Source: Akkermansia muciniphila
GTDB taxonomy: Bacteria > Verrucomicrobiota > Verrucomicrobiia > Verrucomicrobiales > DEV007
Direction of reading: 5' to 3'
Assembly (NCBI GenBank): GCA_945883495.1
Contig: CAMCXS010000019.1
Coordinates: 1-64,000 of the forward strand
Length of the DNA: 64,000 bases
Under the pieces are notes generated by a model that made no database searches, was not told the origin of the DNA, and saw only the letters and a list, made by a program, of their open reading frames with translations. The position numbers were made by a program, and so were the translations under genes. Shown here piece by piece: positions 53,901-62,700 of this stretch. Within the stretch, counting starts at the first letter, position 1; every line of letters starts with the position of its first letter.

Positions 53901-54597
53901 GCTGCTGGATCATCTCGCGACTCGTTTTGTCAAAGAAGGCTGGTCGGTGAAAAAACTCATCCGCGAGCTGATGACGAGCCGCGTGTATGCGCTGAGCACC
54001 GCGCATGACGCGAAGTGCTTCGAGGCCGATCCGGACAACACCCTGCTCTGGCGCATGACGCCGCGCAGGCTCGATGCCGAGTCCATCCGCGATGCCATGC
54101 TGCTCACTGCTGGCAAGCTCGACCTCACGCCGCCCACCGGCAGCGCAGTCGGCGCGTACGGAGAAGGTTATGTCACCGGGGTGCAAACCAAGATTCGAGG
54201 CCCATTGGATCAGATTTCCCCGCATCGCTCCGTCTATCTGCCCGTAATGCGCAATCTGCCGCTGGAGTCGCTCGCGCTCTTCGACATGACGCCCGGCAGC
54301 ATCGTCACCGGCCAGCGCCCGCAGACGACGGTGCCCGCGCAGTCGCTCTACCTGCTCAACAGCCCCTACGTGCTGAAAGCCGCCGAGTTCGCCGCGCAAC
54401 GCCTCCTCACCGACCGCCCGAAAAGCGAACCGCACCGCGTGAAGCTCGCCTACGAGCGCATCTTCAACCGTCCTCCGACTGACTCCGAGATCGAGGCCGC
54501 GCTCAAGTTTGTGAAATCGAACTCCGACGCCGCCAAAGGCTGGGCCGCCCTCTGCCAGAGCCTCTGGGCGAGCCATGAGTTTTTGGCGAGGGGGTGA
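50977..54597 (+). CDS. EF-hand/alpha-beta hydrolase/PSCyt1-PSD1 fusion protein
   Basis: 1206 residues from the ATG at 50977, one base after the preceding stop. A Sec signal and two EF-hand loops (DRDSDGKISRQE, DADHDGIGTIAE) are followed by a Thr/Pro-rich linker (residues 75-95). Residues 105-400 form a dienelactone-hydrolase-like alpha/beta hydrolase with nucleophile Ser245 in IGIMGSSYGGGL and the catalytic His in GITHYGIY. Residues 435-540 hold the planctomycete cytochrome c domain with CYECH (451-455), then DUF1549 (GLPPTAEQVTAFL, CARCHDHKYDP) and DUF1553. The second half parallels the 25130-27943 protein. Hydrolase and PSD1 parts are normally separate proteins. The neighbouring DUF1501 gene is its usual partner. 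Confidence 0.87.
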   Translation: MKPLLRICFLFLIPAAGWPQDAPLPEWFKKLDRDSDGKISRQEMPKLFDQVDADHDGIGTIAEVTAHFAKGKAKGATATPAPTPTPSTAPAPGSANPNEPAARGTLPDTVEKRAITVWSDGTRMAGDLYLPKDRKEGEKLPAIVFCAGTGGTKGGTGGRLGPIFAEKGYVALAFDYRGWGESESQLMAVEPQPKPDEKGELTIKVKALRWQMNYTDQTEDIRAAISFLVGEPTVDPQRIGIMGSSYGGGLVTYMAGTDPRVKCVVAQVPGLGGANRDRALAAAFRLHTQQARGEVEPVPLETGKMTGKMERYSNMRTNAAKSISFSALEAAARINVPALFVVAENEELSNNEIVAEAQKQIAARGVPSKYHVVKGITHYGIYREGFQEATALEISWFEEHLKGAEVKSPTAPKQPVEKDAGAGKSASAPVASDADLAFFEKNIRPVLIKSCYECHSAESDKVKAGLALDARAALLKGGDSGAAVVLGKPEESLLIKSLRHEDPDLQMPPEKHGGRLSDAVIANFVEWVKRGAPMPEGQAVAVEQKMEARMDHWAFKPVNDSTAPAVANTSWPRTEVDRFVLAELEKNGLEPVADAAPTALLRRVSLDLTGLPPTAEQVTAFLAAPSESRLDGVIDELMKSPQFGERWGRHWLDVARYAESSGKETDFAYPQAWRYRDYVIKAFNADMPFDQFIREQIAGDLLEARDDKERAELLIATGFLAIGPKSHIEKNPLQFEMDVVDEQIDTVSQAFLGLTAACARCHDHKYDPVSQRDYYALAGIFRSTETKFGTVEMVQNNNASTLVPLPAGAGQPDALKTLTTPERSKLEAAIAQKSARLAELTKQRMFASSEFVQTRLRLATDKAHLAAYEADGTPKQFATCVLEREKPRDSALLIRGEVQKPGAMVPRGLPMLAKTSSTISGGSGRKELASWIASPDNPLTARIIVNRVWLHLFGQGIVTTPDNFGLSGQAPTHPALLDHLATRFVKEGWSVKKLIRELMTSRVYALSTAHDAKCFEADPDNTLLWRMTPRRLDAESIRDAMLLTAGKLDLTPPTGSAVGAYGEGYVTGVQTKIRGPLDQISPHRSVYLPVMRNLPLESLALFDMTPGSIVTGQRPQTTVPAQSLYLLNSPYVLKAAEFAAQRLLTDRPKSEPHRVKLAYERIFNRPPTDSEIEAALKFVKSNSDAAKGWAALCQSLWASHEFLARG

Positions 54598-54599
54598 AA

Positions 54600-54731
54600 T
54601 GAGATACCGATCGTGAACAGGTCTTCGATGAGATTGATCGTGATCACACCGGGGTGCTTGGCCACTTGGCGCAAGCGGTCATGTTTGTCTTCGGGAAATC
54701 GGATCGTGAGCGGGAACGCGGGATCAAGGCG
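54600..54731 (-). pseudogene. Possible ribbon-helix-helix antitoxin fragment
   Basis: Just below the PIN gene stop, a frame reads DPAFPLTIRFPEDKHDRL then RQVAKHPGVITINLIEDL. This resembles the P-L-x-I-R-x-P start of ribbon-helix-helix (Arc/CopG-type) antitoxins. It has an in-frame TAA immediately upstream, no start codon, and runs into the antisense of the PSD1 gene. It may be a leftover from another toxin-antitoxin pair. Low certainty because of the short length. Confidence 0.35.
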
Positions 54732-55158
54732 TTACCGTCAGCCCGATCAAAGCGGCTGCCGCAGCTTGCCGGGCATCCGCGGTCACAAACTCCGTTTCCC
54801 CCGAAATTTTCGCGGCGGCGAGATGCAAGGCGTCATTCGTGCGGACGAATACGGGGGGCACCTGCGAAAGACATCGGTCCAAAACGCCCCCAAACTCCCG
54901 ATCAAGCTCCGGAGACTCTGGAATGATGCGCACCCGACCCGTTTGAATGTCTTGGAGCAGCCTTTGAAAACAAAGGTCGGCTCCGCCCGCCGACAACACG
55001 CCCTCGGACTCGCGTCGGCGGAGTGCGGCCCGCACCTCATGCTTTCCGATGAAGGCAGTAATGATCTCAGAGGAATTGGATGCGCGAGCCAAATATTGCG
55101 GCGAATCCGCTTCGGTCAGATAGAGCTTCAGGATAGCGGATGTGTCCCAGAAACTCAT
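54724..55158 (-). CDS. PIN-domain toxin (VapC-like)
   Basis: 144 residues. The four acidic positions of a PIN nuclease are visible: Asp5 in FWDTSAILKLY, Glu in KHEVRAALRR, Asp in RTNDALHLAAA and Asp in FVTADARQ. VapC-type toxins cut tRNA or mRNA and stop growth when their antitoxin is lost. The start codon overlaps the stop of the antitoxin-like gene by one base, the common arrangement for such pairs. The pair is on the opposite strand to the surrounding PSD1 and DUF1501 genes and lies between them, which looks like a separate insertion. Confidence 0.88.
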   Translation of the reverse strand: MSFWDTSAILKLYLTEADSPQYLARASNSSEIITAFIGKHEVRAALRRRESEGVLSAGGADLCFQRLLQDIQTGRVRIIPESPELDREFGGVLDRCLSQVPPVFVRTNDALHLAAAKISGETEFVTADARQAAAAALIGLTVTP

Positions 55159-55397
55159 CAGAAGCGTTCTTCGCGAAGGTCATCCATGATCTCTTGCAAT
55201 GGCGCACCTGCCTTGCCCGTGCTGGTGCGCGCACGCAGTTCCGCAAGCTCGGCCAACCACTGCTTGCGATCCTCCAGCGACGGCACTTCCACCGACCGCT
55301 GCGCGGGCAAACGGCTCTGCAACCACTCCAGCAATGACCATTGGTCTTGCTGCGGCAGGTTTGCGACGGCGGATTCGATTTCGCCCAGTGTGCTCAT
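55158..55397 (-). CDS. Antitoxin-like protein partnered with PIN toxin
   Basis: 79 residues from the ATG at 55397 (MSTLGEIESAVANL); the longer open frame upstream is antisense to the DUF1501 gene. IESAVANLPQQDQWSLLEWLQ is like the N-terminus of small addiction-module proteins, which often begin with a helix holding a Leu-x-x-x-D/E-x-x-x-Leu pattern. The C-terminus has MDDLREERF, typical of toxin-binding tails. No DNA-binding fold is clear. It is translationally coupled to the PIN gene. Antitoxin role inferred from position and size. Confidence 0.75.
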   Translation of the reverse strand: MSTLGEIESAVANLPQQDQWSLLEWLQSRLPAQRSVEVPSLEDRKQWLAELAELRARTSTGKAGAPLQEIMDDLREERF

Positions 55398-55487
55398 GCA
55401 GAGAAATTGCCTTCCCGCGAACACCTCGTCAAGCCACCACCGCTTTCCAAACCCCACACCGCCGTGCCTCCAGAACTCCATCGCTCC

Positions 55488-56873
55488 ATGAATCCCCCAC
55501 ACCCCGCCTTCTCCCGCCGCGAATGGCTGCAACGCACCAGCGCGGGCTTCGGCTACCTCGCCTTCTCTGCGCTCGCCACGCAACGCGCCCTCGCGGACAA
55601 CGCCGCACCGCTCGCCCCAAAACAGCCGCATTTTCCCGCCAGGGCCAAGCGCGTCCTCTTCCTCTGCATGGACGGCGGTCCATCTCATGTGGATAGCTTC
55701 GACTACAAGCCCGAGTTGGCCAAATACGCGGGCAAACCCATCGGCAAAGGCAAGGTTCCCACCGGCAAACTGATGGCCCCGGTCTGGGAGTTCAAGCAGC
55801 GAGGGAAGAGCGGCCTCTGGATCAGCGAATTGTTCCCCAACATCGCCAAGCACGCGGACAAGCTCTGCCTCATCCGCAGCATGAAGACCGATGTGCCGAA
55901 TCATCCGCCTGCCTTCCTGCAAATGCACTGCGGGATTCCCACCGCGCCACGTCCCAGCATGGGCGCTTGGATTACGTACGGCCTCGGCAGCATGAATGAA
56001 AACCTGCCCGGCTTTGTCACCCTAAGCCCAAATCCCGGCAATGGCGGCTCCGCGAACTACGGCAGCTCGTTTTTGCCCGCCATCTACCAAGGCACGCGCA
56101 TCGGCAACGGACGGCAGCCCATCGCCCAGGCCAAAATCAGCAACCTCGCCCATCCGCAACTCGCACGACCTGAGCAACGCGCCCAGCTCGACTTCGTGCA
56201 GCAGCTCAACCGCGCCGCGCAGCAGCGCCAGCCGGAGAACGCCGCCATCGAGGGCCTCATCGAATCCCACGAACTCGCCTTCCGCATGCAGGATGCGTTG
56301 CCCAGCGTGCTCGACATCGAAAGCGAGTCCGACACCGTGAAAACGCTCTACGGCATCGGCGACACCACCACCGACGACTTCGGCCGCCAATGTCTCATGG
56401 CGCGACGCATGTTGGAGGCCGGTGTGCGCTTCGTGGAGGTGAATCATGGCGGCTGGGACCAACATCGCAATCTCACCGAAGACCACGGCAAACACGCCGC
56501 AGCCGTGGACCTGTCCATCGCGGGACTCCTCACCGATCTCGAAGGCCGTGGCCTGCTCAAAGACACGCTCGTCATCTTCGCCGGCGAGTTTGGCCGCACA
56601 CCGTATGCGCAGATCGACGACGGCCGCGACCACAACCACACCGGTTATACGACCTGGTTCGCCGGCGCCGGCGTGAAGCCGGGCCACAGCTACGGCGAGA
56701 CCGACGAATTCGGCTACGAAAGCGTCGTCGACCCCGTCCACATCCACGACTGGCACGCCACCATCCTCCACTTGCTCGGCTTGGAACACACCAAGCTCAC
56801 CTACCGCTACGCAGGACGCGATATGCGCCTTACGGAAGTGAAGGGAAATGTGGTGAAGGGGCTTCTGGCGTGA
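55488..56873 (+). CDS. DUF1501 protein, Tat-exported
   Basis: 461 residues from the ATG at 55488. The Tat signal is FSRREWLQRTSAGFGYLAF. The DUF1501 hallmarks are RVLFLCMDGGPSHVDSFDYKPEL near the N-terminus, MKTDVPNHPPAFLQMHCG, EVNHGGWDQHRN and VIFAGEFGRTPYAQ...GRDHN. The fold is that of alkaline-phosphatase/sulfatase relatives. It is normally encoded next to PSCyt1/PSD1 genes in PVC bacteria; here that partner ends at 54597 and the PIN toxin-antitoxin pair lies between them. Substrate unknown; a role in breakdown of complex polysaccharides is suspected in the literature on these families. The next gene follows 17 bp on. Confidence 0.9.
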   Translation: MNPPHPAFSRREWLQRTSAGFGYLAFSALATQRALADNAAPLAPKQPHFPARAKRVLFLCMDGGPSHVDSFDYKPELAKYAGKPIGKGKVPTGKLMAPVWEFKQRGKSGLWISELFPNIAKHADKLCLIRSMKTDVPNHPPAFLQMHCGIPTAPRPSMGAWITYGLGSMNENLPGFVTLSPNPGNGGSANYGSSFLPAIYQGTRIGNGRQPIAQAKISNLAHPQLARPEQRAQLDFVQQLNRAAQQRQPENAAIEGLIESHELAFRMQDALPSVLDIESESDTVKTLYGIGDTTTDDFGRQCLMARRMLEAGVRFVEVNHGGWDQHRNLTEDHGKHAAAVDLSIAGLLTDLEGRGLLKDTLVIFAGEFGRTPYAQIDDGRDHNHTGYTTWFAGAGVKPGHSYGETDEFGYESVVDPVHIHDWHATILHLLGLEHTKLTYRYAGRDMRLTEVKGNVVKGLLA

Positions 56874-56890
56874 ACTTTGTTTGTTGCACC

Positions 56891-58330
56891 ATGAAGCTCC
56901 ACCCCTCCATCTCTCCGCTGCTGCTTCTCTGTGTGCTCTGGACCTCTGTGGTTCAAGTCCACGCTCAGGCCTCGAAGTGGAAAGGCATGGGCGTCTCCAG
57001 CGGTGCGCCCTTGCCTCCGGCGGAGAACTTCCAGCCGCGTCCGCATGGCCCTGAACTCGCGAAAGCCGGGTTGAAGCCGGCGGTCATCGCCAAGCTCGAT
57101 GTCGAAATGCAGCGGCATGTCGCGGCGAAGAACGTCGCGGGCATTTTGGCCCTCATTCACAAGGACGGCGTGCGTGGCTGGTTCGAGAACTTTGGCATGG
57201 CGGACATCGAAAAAGGACGTGCGATGGAGAAGGACGCCATCTTTCGCCTCATGAGCATGACGAAGCCTGTCATCGCACTCGCCGCGCTCACGCTTTACGA
57301 AGAGGGCAAGTTCACGCTCGATGAACCCATCGCCAAGCATTGCCCCGAGTGGGCCGAACCAAAGGTGAAGGAAGGCGGTGCGGTCGTCCCGGCGAAGGCG
57401 CCCATCACGCCGCGTATGCTCATGAGCCACAGCAGCGGACTCGGCTACGGCGGTGGTCAGGCCGCGGCGGCGATGGCCTATCAGGCGATGACAAAGCCGG
57501 GCGCGACCTTGAAGGACTTCTCCGAAGCCGTGGCGAAGGAGCCGCTGATGTTCCAGCCCGGCACCAGCTACAACTACGGCATGGGCCTCGACATCCTCGG
57601 ACGCTATCTCGAAGCCCTCACCGGCCAGCCGCTCGATGTCATTTTGAAAGAGCGCCTCTTCGGCACGTTGAAGATGCCCGACACCGACTTCCACGTCCCC
57701 GCCGCGAAAGTCAACCGCCTTTGCCAAATCTACGGGCAGCCGGGCGCCGCCGTGCTCGTACCTGGAACCGACCTCGCCAAGGTCAGCACCAAGCCAACGC
57801 TCTGCCTCGGCGGACACGGCCTCTTCGGCACCATCGGCGATTATGAGCGGCTCTGTCTCACGATCCTGAATCGTGGCGAACTCGACGGCGTGCGCGTGCT
57901 GAAGCCTGAGACCGTGGACCTCATCTTCGAGAACCACCTCAAGCATCCTACGATGAAATACGGCCTCGGCGGCATCGTGAACGGCGCGGGCAGCTACGGC
58001 TGGGGCGGCGCGGACGGCACGCAGTTCGTCGTGGACCGCAGCAAGCGCACCTTCACGCTCTTCATGGTGCAGACCCAGCACTACAAAGCCCCGACCTATC
58101 CAGCCTTCCTCGCCCTGGCGAACGAAGCCTGCGGCCTCACTGCTCCCGCAGCGATGAACGGCACTCCGGGCGGCAGCGGCATGAGTAGTCCCTTCAAACA
58201 ACGCGACCAGAACAACGACGGCAAACTCAGCCGCGACGAACTCCCCGCCGCGCTCTTCGACAAGCTCGATGCCGACAAGGATGGCGCGGTGACCGAGGCG
58301 GAGCTGACGCCGCTTTGGAAGCAAAGATAA
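56891..58330 (+). CDS. Class C beta-lactamase-like serine hydrolase with C-terminal EF-hands
   Basis: 479 residues from the ATG at 56891. The signal peptide MKLHPSISPLLLLCVLW is encoded by a CTCCA-rich stretch shared with other genes here. The beta-lactamase/DD-peptidase-like core has SMTK (122-125), the S-x-x-K nucleophile motif, and TSYNYG (Y227-x-Y/N motif 2). The third (K/H-T-G) motif is not clear in the visible chain. The C-terminal ~55 residues add two EF-hand loops (DQNNDGKLSRDE, DADKDGAVTEAE). Family members are esterases, D-amino-acid peptidases or beta-lactamases; a true lactamase role is not implied. Downstream is a PQQ propeller gene with a 17-bp gap. Confidence 0.85.
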   Translation: MKLHPSISPLLLLCVLWTSVVQVHAQASKWKGMGVSSGAPLPPAENFQPRPHGPELAKAGLKPAVIAKLDVEMQRHVAAKNVAGILALIHKDGVRGWFENFGMADIEKGRAMEKDAIFRLMSMTKPVIALAALTLYEEGKFTLDEPIAKHCPEWAEPKVKEGGAVVPAKAPITPRMLMSHSSGLGYGGGQAAAAMAYQAMTKPGATLKDFSEAVAKEPLMFQPGTSYNYGMGLDILGRYLEALTGQPLDVILKERLFGTLKMPDTDFHVPAAKVNRLCQIYGQPGAAVLVPGTDLAKVSTKPTLCLGGHGLFGTIGDYERLCLTILNRGELDGVRVLKPETVDLIFENHLKHPTMKYGLGGIVNGAGSYGWGGADGTQFVVDRSKRTFTLFMVQTQHYKAPTYPAFLALANEACGLTAPAAMNGTPGGSGMSSPFKQRDQNNDGKLSRDELPAALFDKLDADKDGAVTEAELTPLWKQR

Positions 58331-58347
58331 TCCCATCACCACTCACC

Positions 58348-59667
58348 ATGAAGCGCCTCCTTCTTGTTCCCATTCTCGGCCTTCTCTGTTCCTCATCGTT
58401 TGCCGCCGAAAACTGGCCGCAGTTTCGTGGTGCCGACGCGCGAGGGGTTTCTGACAACGTCAACCTGCCGGACAAATGGTCGGTCACGGAGAACGTGGAG
58501 TGGAAGACGCCTATTCCGGGGCGCGGATGGTCTTCGCCGGTGGTTTGGGGGGAGCGCGTGTTTTTGACCACGGTCATCAACAGCGGAGAAACCGAAGCGC
58601 CGAAGAAGGGGCTCTATCTCGGCGGCAACCGGCCGGACATTCCGTCCACGGAGCACGCGTGGAAGGTGCTTTGTCTCGATCTCGCCACGGGAAAGCCGGT
58701 GTGGGAGAAGACGGTGCATCAGGAACGCCCGCAGACGCCGATACACCTGAAAAACAGCTATGCCTCCGAGACGCCCGCCACGGATGGCGAGCGTGTGGTT
58801 GCCTGCTTTGGCGGAGTCGGCCTCTTCTGTTTCGATTTCGAGGGCAAGGAGCTGTGGAAGCATCGACTGGAGCCGCGCCGGACCCGCGCTGGCTGGGGCA
58901 CGGCGGCCTCCCCCGTGCTGCATGGCGAGCGGCTCTACTACCAGTGCGACAACGACGAGCAAAGTTATCTGCTTGCCCTGGACAAACGGAGCGGCCGGGA
59001 GGTGTGGCGCACACCGCGCGATGAAAAGAGCAACTGGTCGCCCCCCTTTGTCTGGCAGCATGAGCAGCGTACGGAGATCGTCACCGCTGGCAGCGGCGCG
59101 GTGCGCAGTTACGACCTTGAAGGCAAGCTGCTCTGGTCCCTGCGAGGCATGTCCAGCATCACCATCGGTATGCCGTATGCGGCGGACGGGTTGCTCTATG
59201 TCAGCTCCGGCTATATAGGCGACAAGCTGAAGGCTTTCTACGCCATCAAACCCGGTGCCAGTGGCGATATCACCCCGCCGGAAGGAGCACGCAGCGGCGA
59301 GTTCATCGCGTGGTGGGACCCGCGAATCGCGCCGTACAATCCCACGACGCTGGTTCACCAGGGCAAACTCTACGTGCTCTATGATCGCGGCCTGCTGAGC
59401 TGCTTTGATGCGAAGACGGGCCAGCCGCTTTACATCAAAGAGCGCCTGCCAAGCGGCCCCGGCTTCACCGCATCGCCCTGGGCTGTGGGCGACAAGATTT
59501 TCTGCCTCGACGAAGACGGCCACACCTCCGTCCTCCACGCCGGAGACCGGTTCGAGCTGATCCATACCAACAGCCTGGGCGGCGAGATGTGCATGGCCAC
59601 GCCAGCGCTCGCCGGGGACCGGCTGCTCATCCGCACGGACCAGCATCTTTATTCCATCCGGCGGTGA
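58348..59667 (+). CDS. Exported BamB-like PQQ-repeat beta-propeller protein
   Basis: 439 residues from the ATG at 58348 with a Sec signal (KRLLLVPILGLLCSSSF). The start of the mature part (ENWPQFRGADARGVSDNVNLP) is the standard W-P-x-F-R-G opening of these proteins in PVC bacteria. Propeller repeats with W-K-x-P-I-P-G-R-G-W-S-S-P, KPVWEKTVH and YQCDNDEQSYLLALDKR fill the chain. Members bind no PQQ in most cases and likely act in outer-membrane or polysaccharide processing. Same class as the partial gene at 1-96. In the same run as the beta-lactamase-like protein and sulfatase. Confidence 0.88.
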   Translation: MKRLLLVPILGLLCSSSFAAENWPQFRGADARGVSDNVNLPDKWSVTENVEWKTPIPGRGWSSPVVWGERVFLTTVINSGETEAPKKGLYLGGNRPDIPSTEHAWKVLCLDLATGKPVWEKTVHQERPQTPIHLKNSYASETPATDGERVVACFGGVGLFCFDFEGKELWKHRLEPRRTRAGWGTAASPVLHGERLYYQCDNDEQSYLLALDKRSGREVWRTPRDEKSNWSPPFVWQHEQRTEIVTAGSGAVRSYDLEGKLLWSLRGMSSITIGMPYAADGLLYVSSGYIGDKLKAFYAIKPGASGDITPPEGARSGEFIAWWDPRIAPYNPTTLVHQGKLYVLYDRGLLSCFDAKTGQPLYIKERLPSGPGFTASPWAVGDKIFCLDEDGHTSVLHAGDRFELIHTNSLGGEMCMATPALAGDRLLIRTDQHLYSIRR

Positions 59668-59765
59668 GGCGGCAGAGCACTCGAGGAGTGGAGTGGTGGA
59701 TTGATGGTTGTCCCATCACTCCAAGACTCCATCGCTCCAACATTCCCCCTTCAAAGGCCTTGTCC
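59668..59765. repeat. CTCCA/GGAGT-rich spacer before the sulfatase
   Basis: The spacer reads GGAGTGGAGTGGTGGATTG on the left and CATCACTCCAAGACTCCATCG on the right, so the two halves are partly complementary and could fold into a hairpin. Related CTCCA-rich strings occur at 9608, about 55470-55490, 56893-56920, 59805-59835 and 63288-63335. Confidence 0.7.
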
Positions 59766-62700
59766 ATGTTTCGAGTGCCCATGGGGCATCCTTTTGTTCC
59801 TTCATGTCTCCAAAACTCCACCGCTCCGCTCGTCGTTGCGTTCCTGGCTGTCCTTTGCGTCCAAACTCACGCCACGCCGAATGTCATCTTCATCCTCGCC
59901 GACGACGCGGGCTATGCGGACTTCGGGTTCCAAGGCGGCGGCATCAATGGCGACTTCGCGGACCTGACGCCAAACATTGATTCCATCGCCACGGGCGGGG
60001 TGAGGTTCAGTCAGGGGTATGCGAATGCGCCGGTCTGCACACCCACGCGGGCGGGATTGCTCACGGGGCGGTATCAGTCGCGCTTCGGCGTGGAGACGGT
60101 GTATGGCACGGAGCCCAATGTCGGCATGCCCACGACGGAGAAGACCATCGCGAACACGCTGAAGGCCTCCGGTTACCGCACTTACGCGCTCGGAAAATGG
60201 CACCTGGGCGAGGACCTCGCTGTGCATCATCCGAACCAGCGCGGCTTCGACGAATACTTCGGCCATCTCTCCGGCGGGCGGACTTACTTTCACTTCACGG
60301 GCGCGAGCGCGTCGAGCAAGCTCCAGCGCAACGGCACCTTCATCACCGAGACGGCGGGGCAGCCTTATCTGACGGATAGGTTCGGCAGCGAGGCGGCGGC
60401 TTACATTGATTCGCACGCCACGAATCATCCAGGGCAGCCGTTTTTCATGTATCTGGCCTTCAACGGCGTCCACACGCCGCTCGAGGCGGATGCGGTGCGG
60501 CTGGCGGACCCGCGCATCCAGGACATCACGGTGCCGGAGCGCAAAACGCTCGCCGCCATGACCATCGCGCTCGATGACGCGGTGGGCGCGGTGCTGGCGA
60601 AACTCACGCAGCGCGGCCTCATGAATGACACGCTCATCCTTTTCACCAGCGACAACGGCGGGCCGGAGGACAATCTCAGCCTCAATGCCCCGAACTGGTC
60701 GCACAACGGCCCGCTGCGTGGCAACAAGTCGGAACTCTACGAGGGCGGCATCCGCGTGCCTTTTGCCATCCACTGGCCAGCGGGCATCGCCCCGGCGCTG
60801 GTGGGTCAGACGCTGCCGGACCAGGTCATCACGCACGACCTGTTGCCCACCGTGCTCGCCGCCGCGAATGTGCCGCTGCTGGCCGGACAGAGCACAGACG
60901 GCACCAGCCTGCTGCCGCGATTGAGCGGTGCCTCGCCCTCGCCCTTGCAGCGACCGCTTTTCTGGAGGCAGGGCGGCAGCACGGGCGGGCAAAGCGCCGT
61001 GCGCATCGGTGACTGGAAACTGCGCCGCCAGAACGCGACCGGCGAAGTGGAGCTGTTCAACCTCGCCACCGACCTCGGCGAGACGACGAACCTCGCCGCG
61101 TCGAATCCCGCGAAAGCCGCCGAACTCGCCGCCGCTCACGCGGAGTGGGAAAAAGGCACGGTGGAGCCGATTTGGGGCGGCGGTGCGCCGACGATTTCCA
61201 ATGCCAACCTCGTGCGCAATCCCAGCAGCAACACCAGCGGCTACGAGCTGGAGAAAACCGGCACCGGCTACAGCTACATGGCTAATGAGGTCAGCTCTCC
61301 GCTCTCGCTGGCGGAGGATTGGGAGCTGGCATGGACCATGGAAACGCTCACCAAGGCCGGCTACAGCCGCAATGGCTCCATCGTGCTCGGCGACCGCCTC
61401 CAAACGACGCGCTTCATCCGCATCAGTTTCGGTTTCGGCAGCGGCGCGGCCAGCATCACCGAGTTGCAGAACAACAACGCCACTACCGCCACCTGGCCCT
61501 TCATCGCTGCGGACACGGTGGCCGAGTTTCGCCTGCAATACGATGCCGCCACGCGCACGCTGACCTTCCGCAACGGCACGAACGCCATCTCCCTCGCGCT
61601 CACCGCCACTTACGATGACGATGTGCTCGACCGCGCGGGCTACGGGTTGCAAACCAGCGCCCTAACCCGGTTCAGCTCCATCACGCGCCACGTCACACCG
61701 CACGCACCCGCCACCACGCCGACTTGGTCGCGGATGAAAGTCGCCCGCGACTACACGCCCGGCACTTACGACGTGAACGGCAACTTCATGAGCGGCACCG
61801 AGGGCATGAGCCTCGTGGCGCACAAAGGCAGGCTCTTTGCCGGCATCGGCTACTGGAACGACATCTTCTACGGCGCGGGCTCGCCCGACCCGCATCCCGG
61901 CGCGCAAGTGCTGGTGAAGGACGCGTGGAATGCGCCGTGGCGTCAGGATGCAGCGTTTGGCCAGACGTTTCTGCGCATCGAGAATCTTGCCTCCATCACG
62001 CTGACCACGGACAAGAACGGCGCACCGCTGAATCCGCCCGTCACGTTGCTGCTCGCCGGTTCCGGTGAAATGCCGCCGCCGTATGGCCCCTCCCTCCGCC
62101 GTCCCGTCGTCTGGGTGCGCAATGACGACACCAACACCTGGACACCCACCTATCCCGGCCCCGCCATCTCCGGCGGACGCACCACGCGCCTCATCGTGGA
62201 CCACATCGATTCCGTCACGGACATCCATCATGTCTTCGTCGGCTTCGGCGGGGCGAACAACAACTTCGTGCGCGGCGGTTACAACGCCACCACCGGCCTC
62301 ATTGATTGGGAAAGCACCTCCGAACTCACCGGCAGCGAGCGCATGCTCAGCGCGGGCGTTTGCAACGGCGTCCTCTACGCCTGCATCGGCGGAAACGGAG
62401 TCGTCGGCGACAACATCGGCGGGGTCTTCTATCGCGAGGACGGGCCGAATCCGCAGTGGAAGTTCGTCTATGAATGGCCGCTCAACGGCACCAAAAATCC
62501 CGATATCCGCGGCTTCACCGCCGTGCCGCACCCGAAGGGATTTGGCTACGACGTGGCACTGGTCACGCTCGAGTCCTTCGGCAGCATCTATTGCATCGAC
62601 CCCATCGGCGGCGACCCGCGCAACGGGCACAGCGTCACCGAGGAGATGAGCATCCAGACCTTCCTCGGCGATGAATGGCGCGACGGCGTGAAGCTCGATT

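Noticed and set aside
56891-58330. Antibiotic resistance beta-lactamase
   Set aside because: S-x-x-K and Y-x-Y/N motifs are family-wide; the gene sits in a polysaccharide-type exported cluster and has EF-hands, so resistance is not supported.
56807-58342. 511-aa ORF on the minus strand
   Set aside because: Antisense of the beta-lactamase-like gene; no domain recognised.
59802-61652. 616-aa ORF on the minus strand
   Set aside because: Antisense of the sulfatase core containing the C-T-P-T-R motif.
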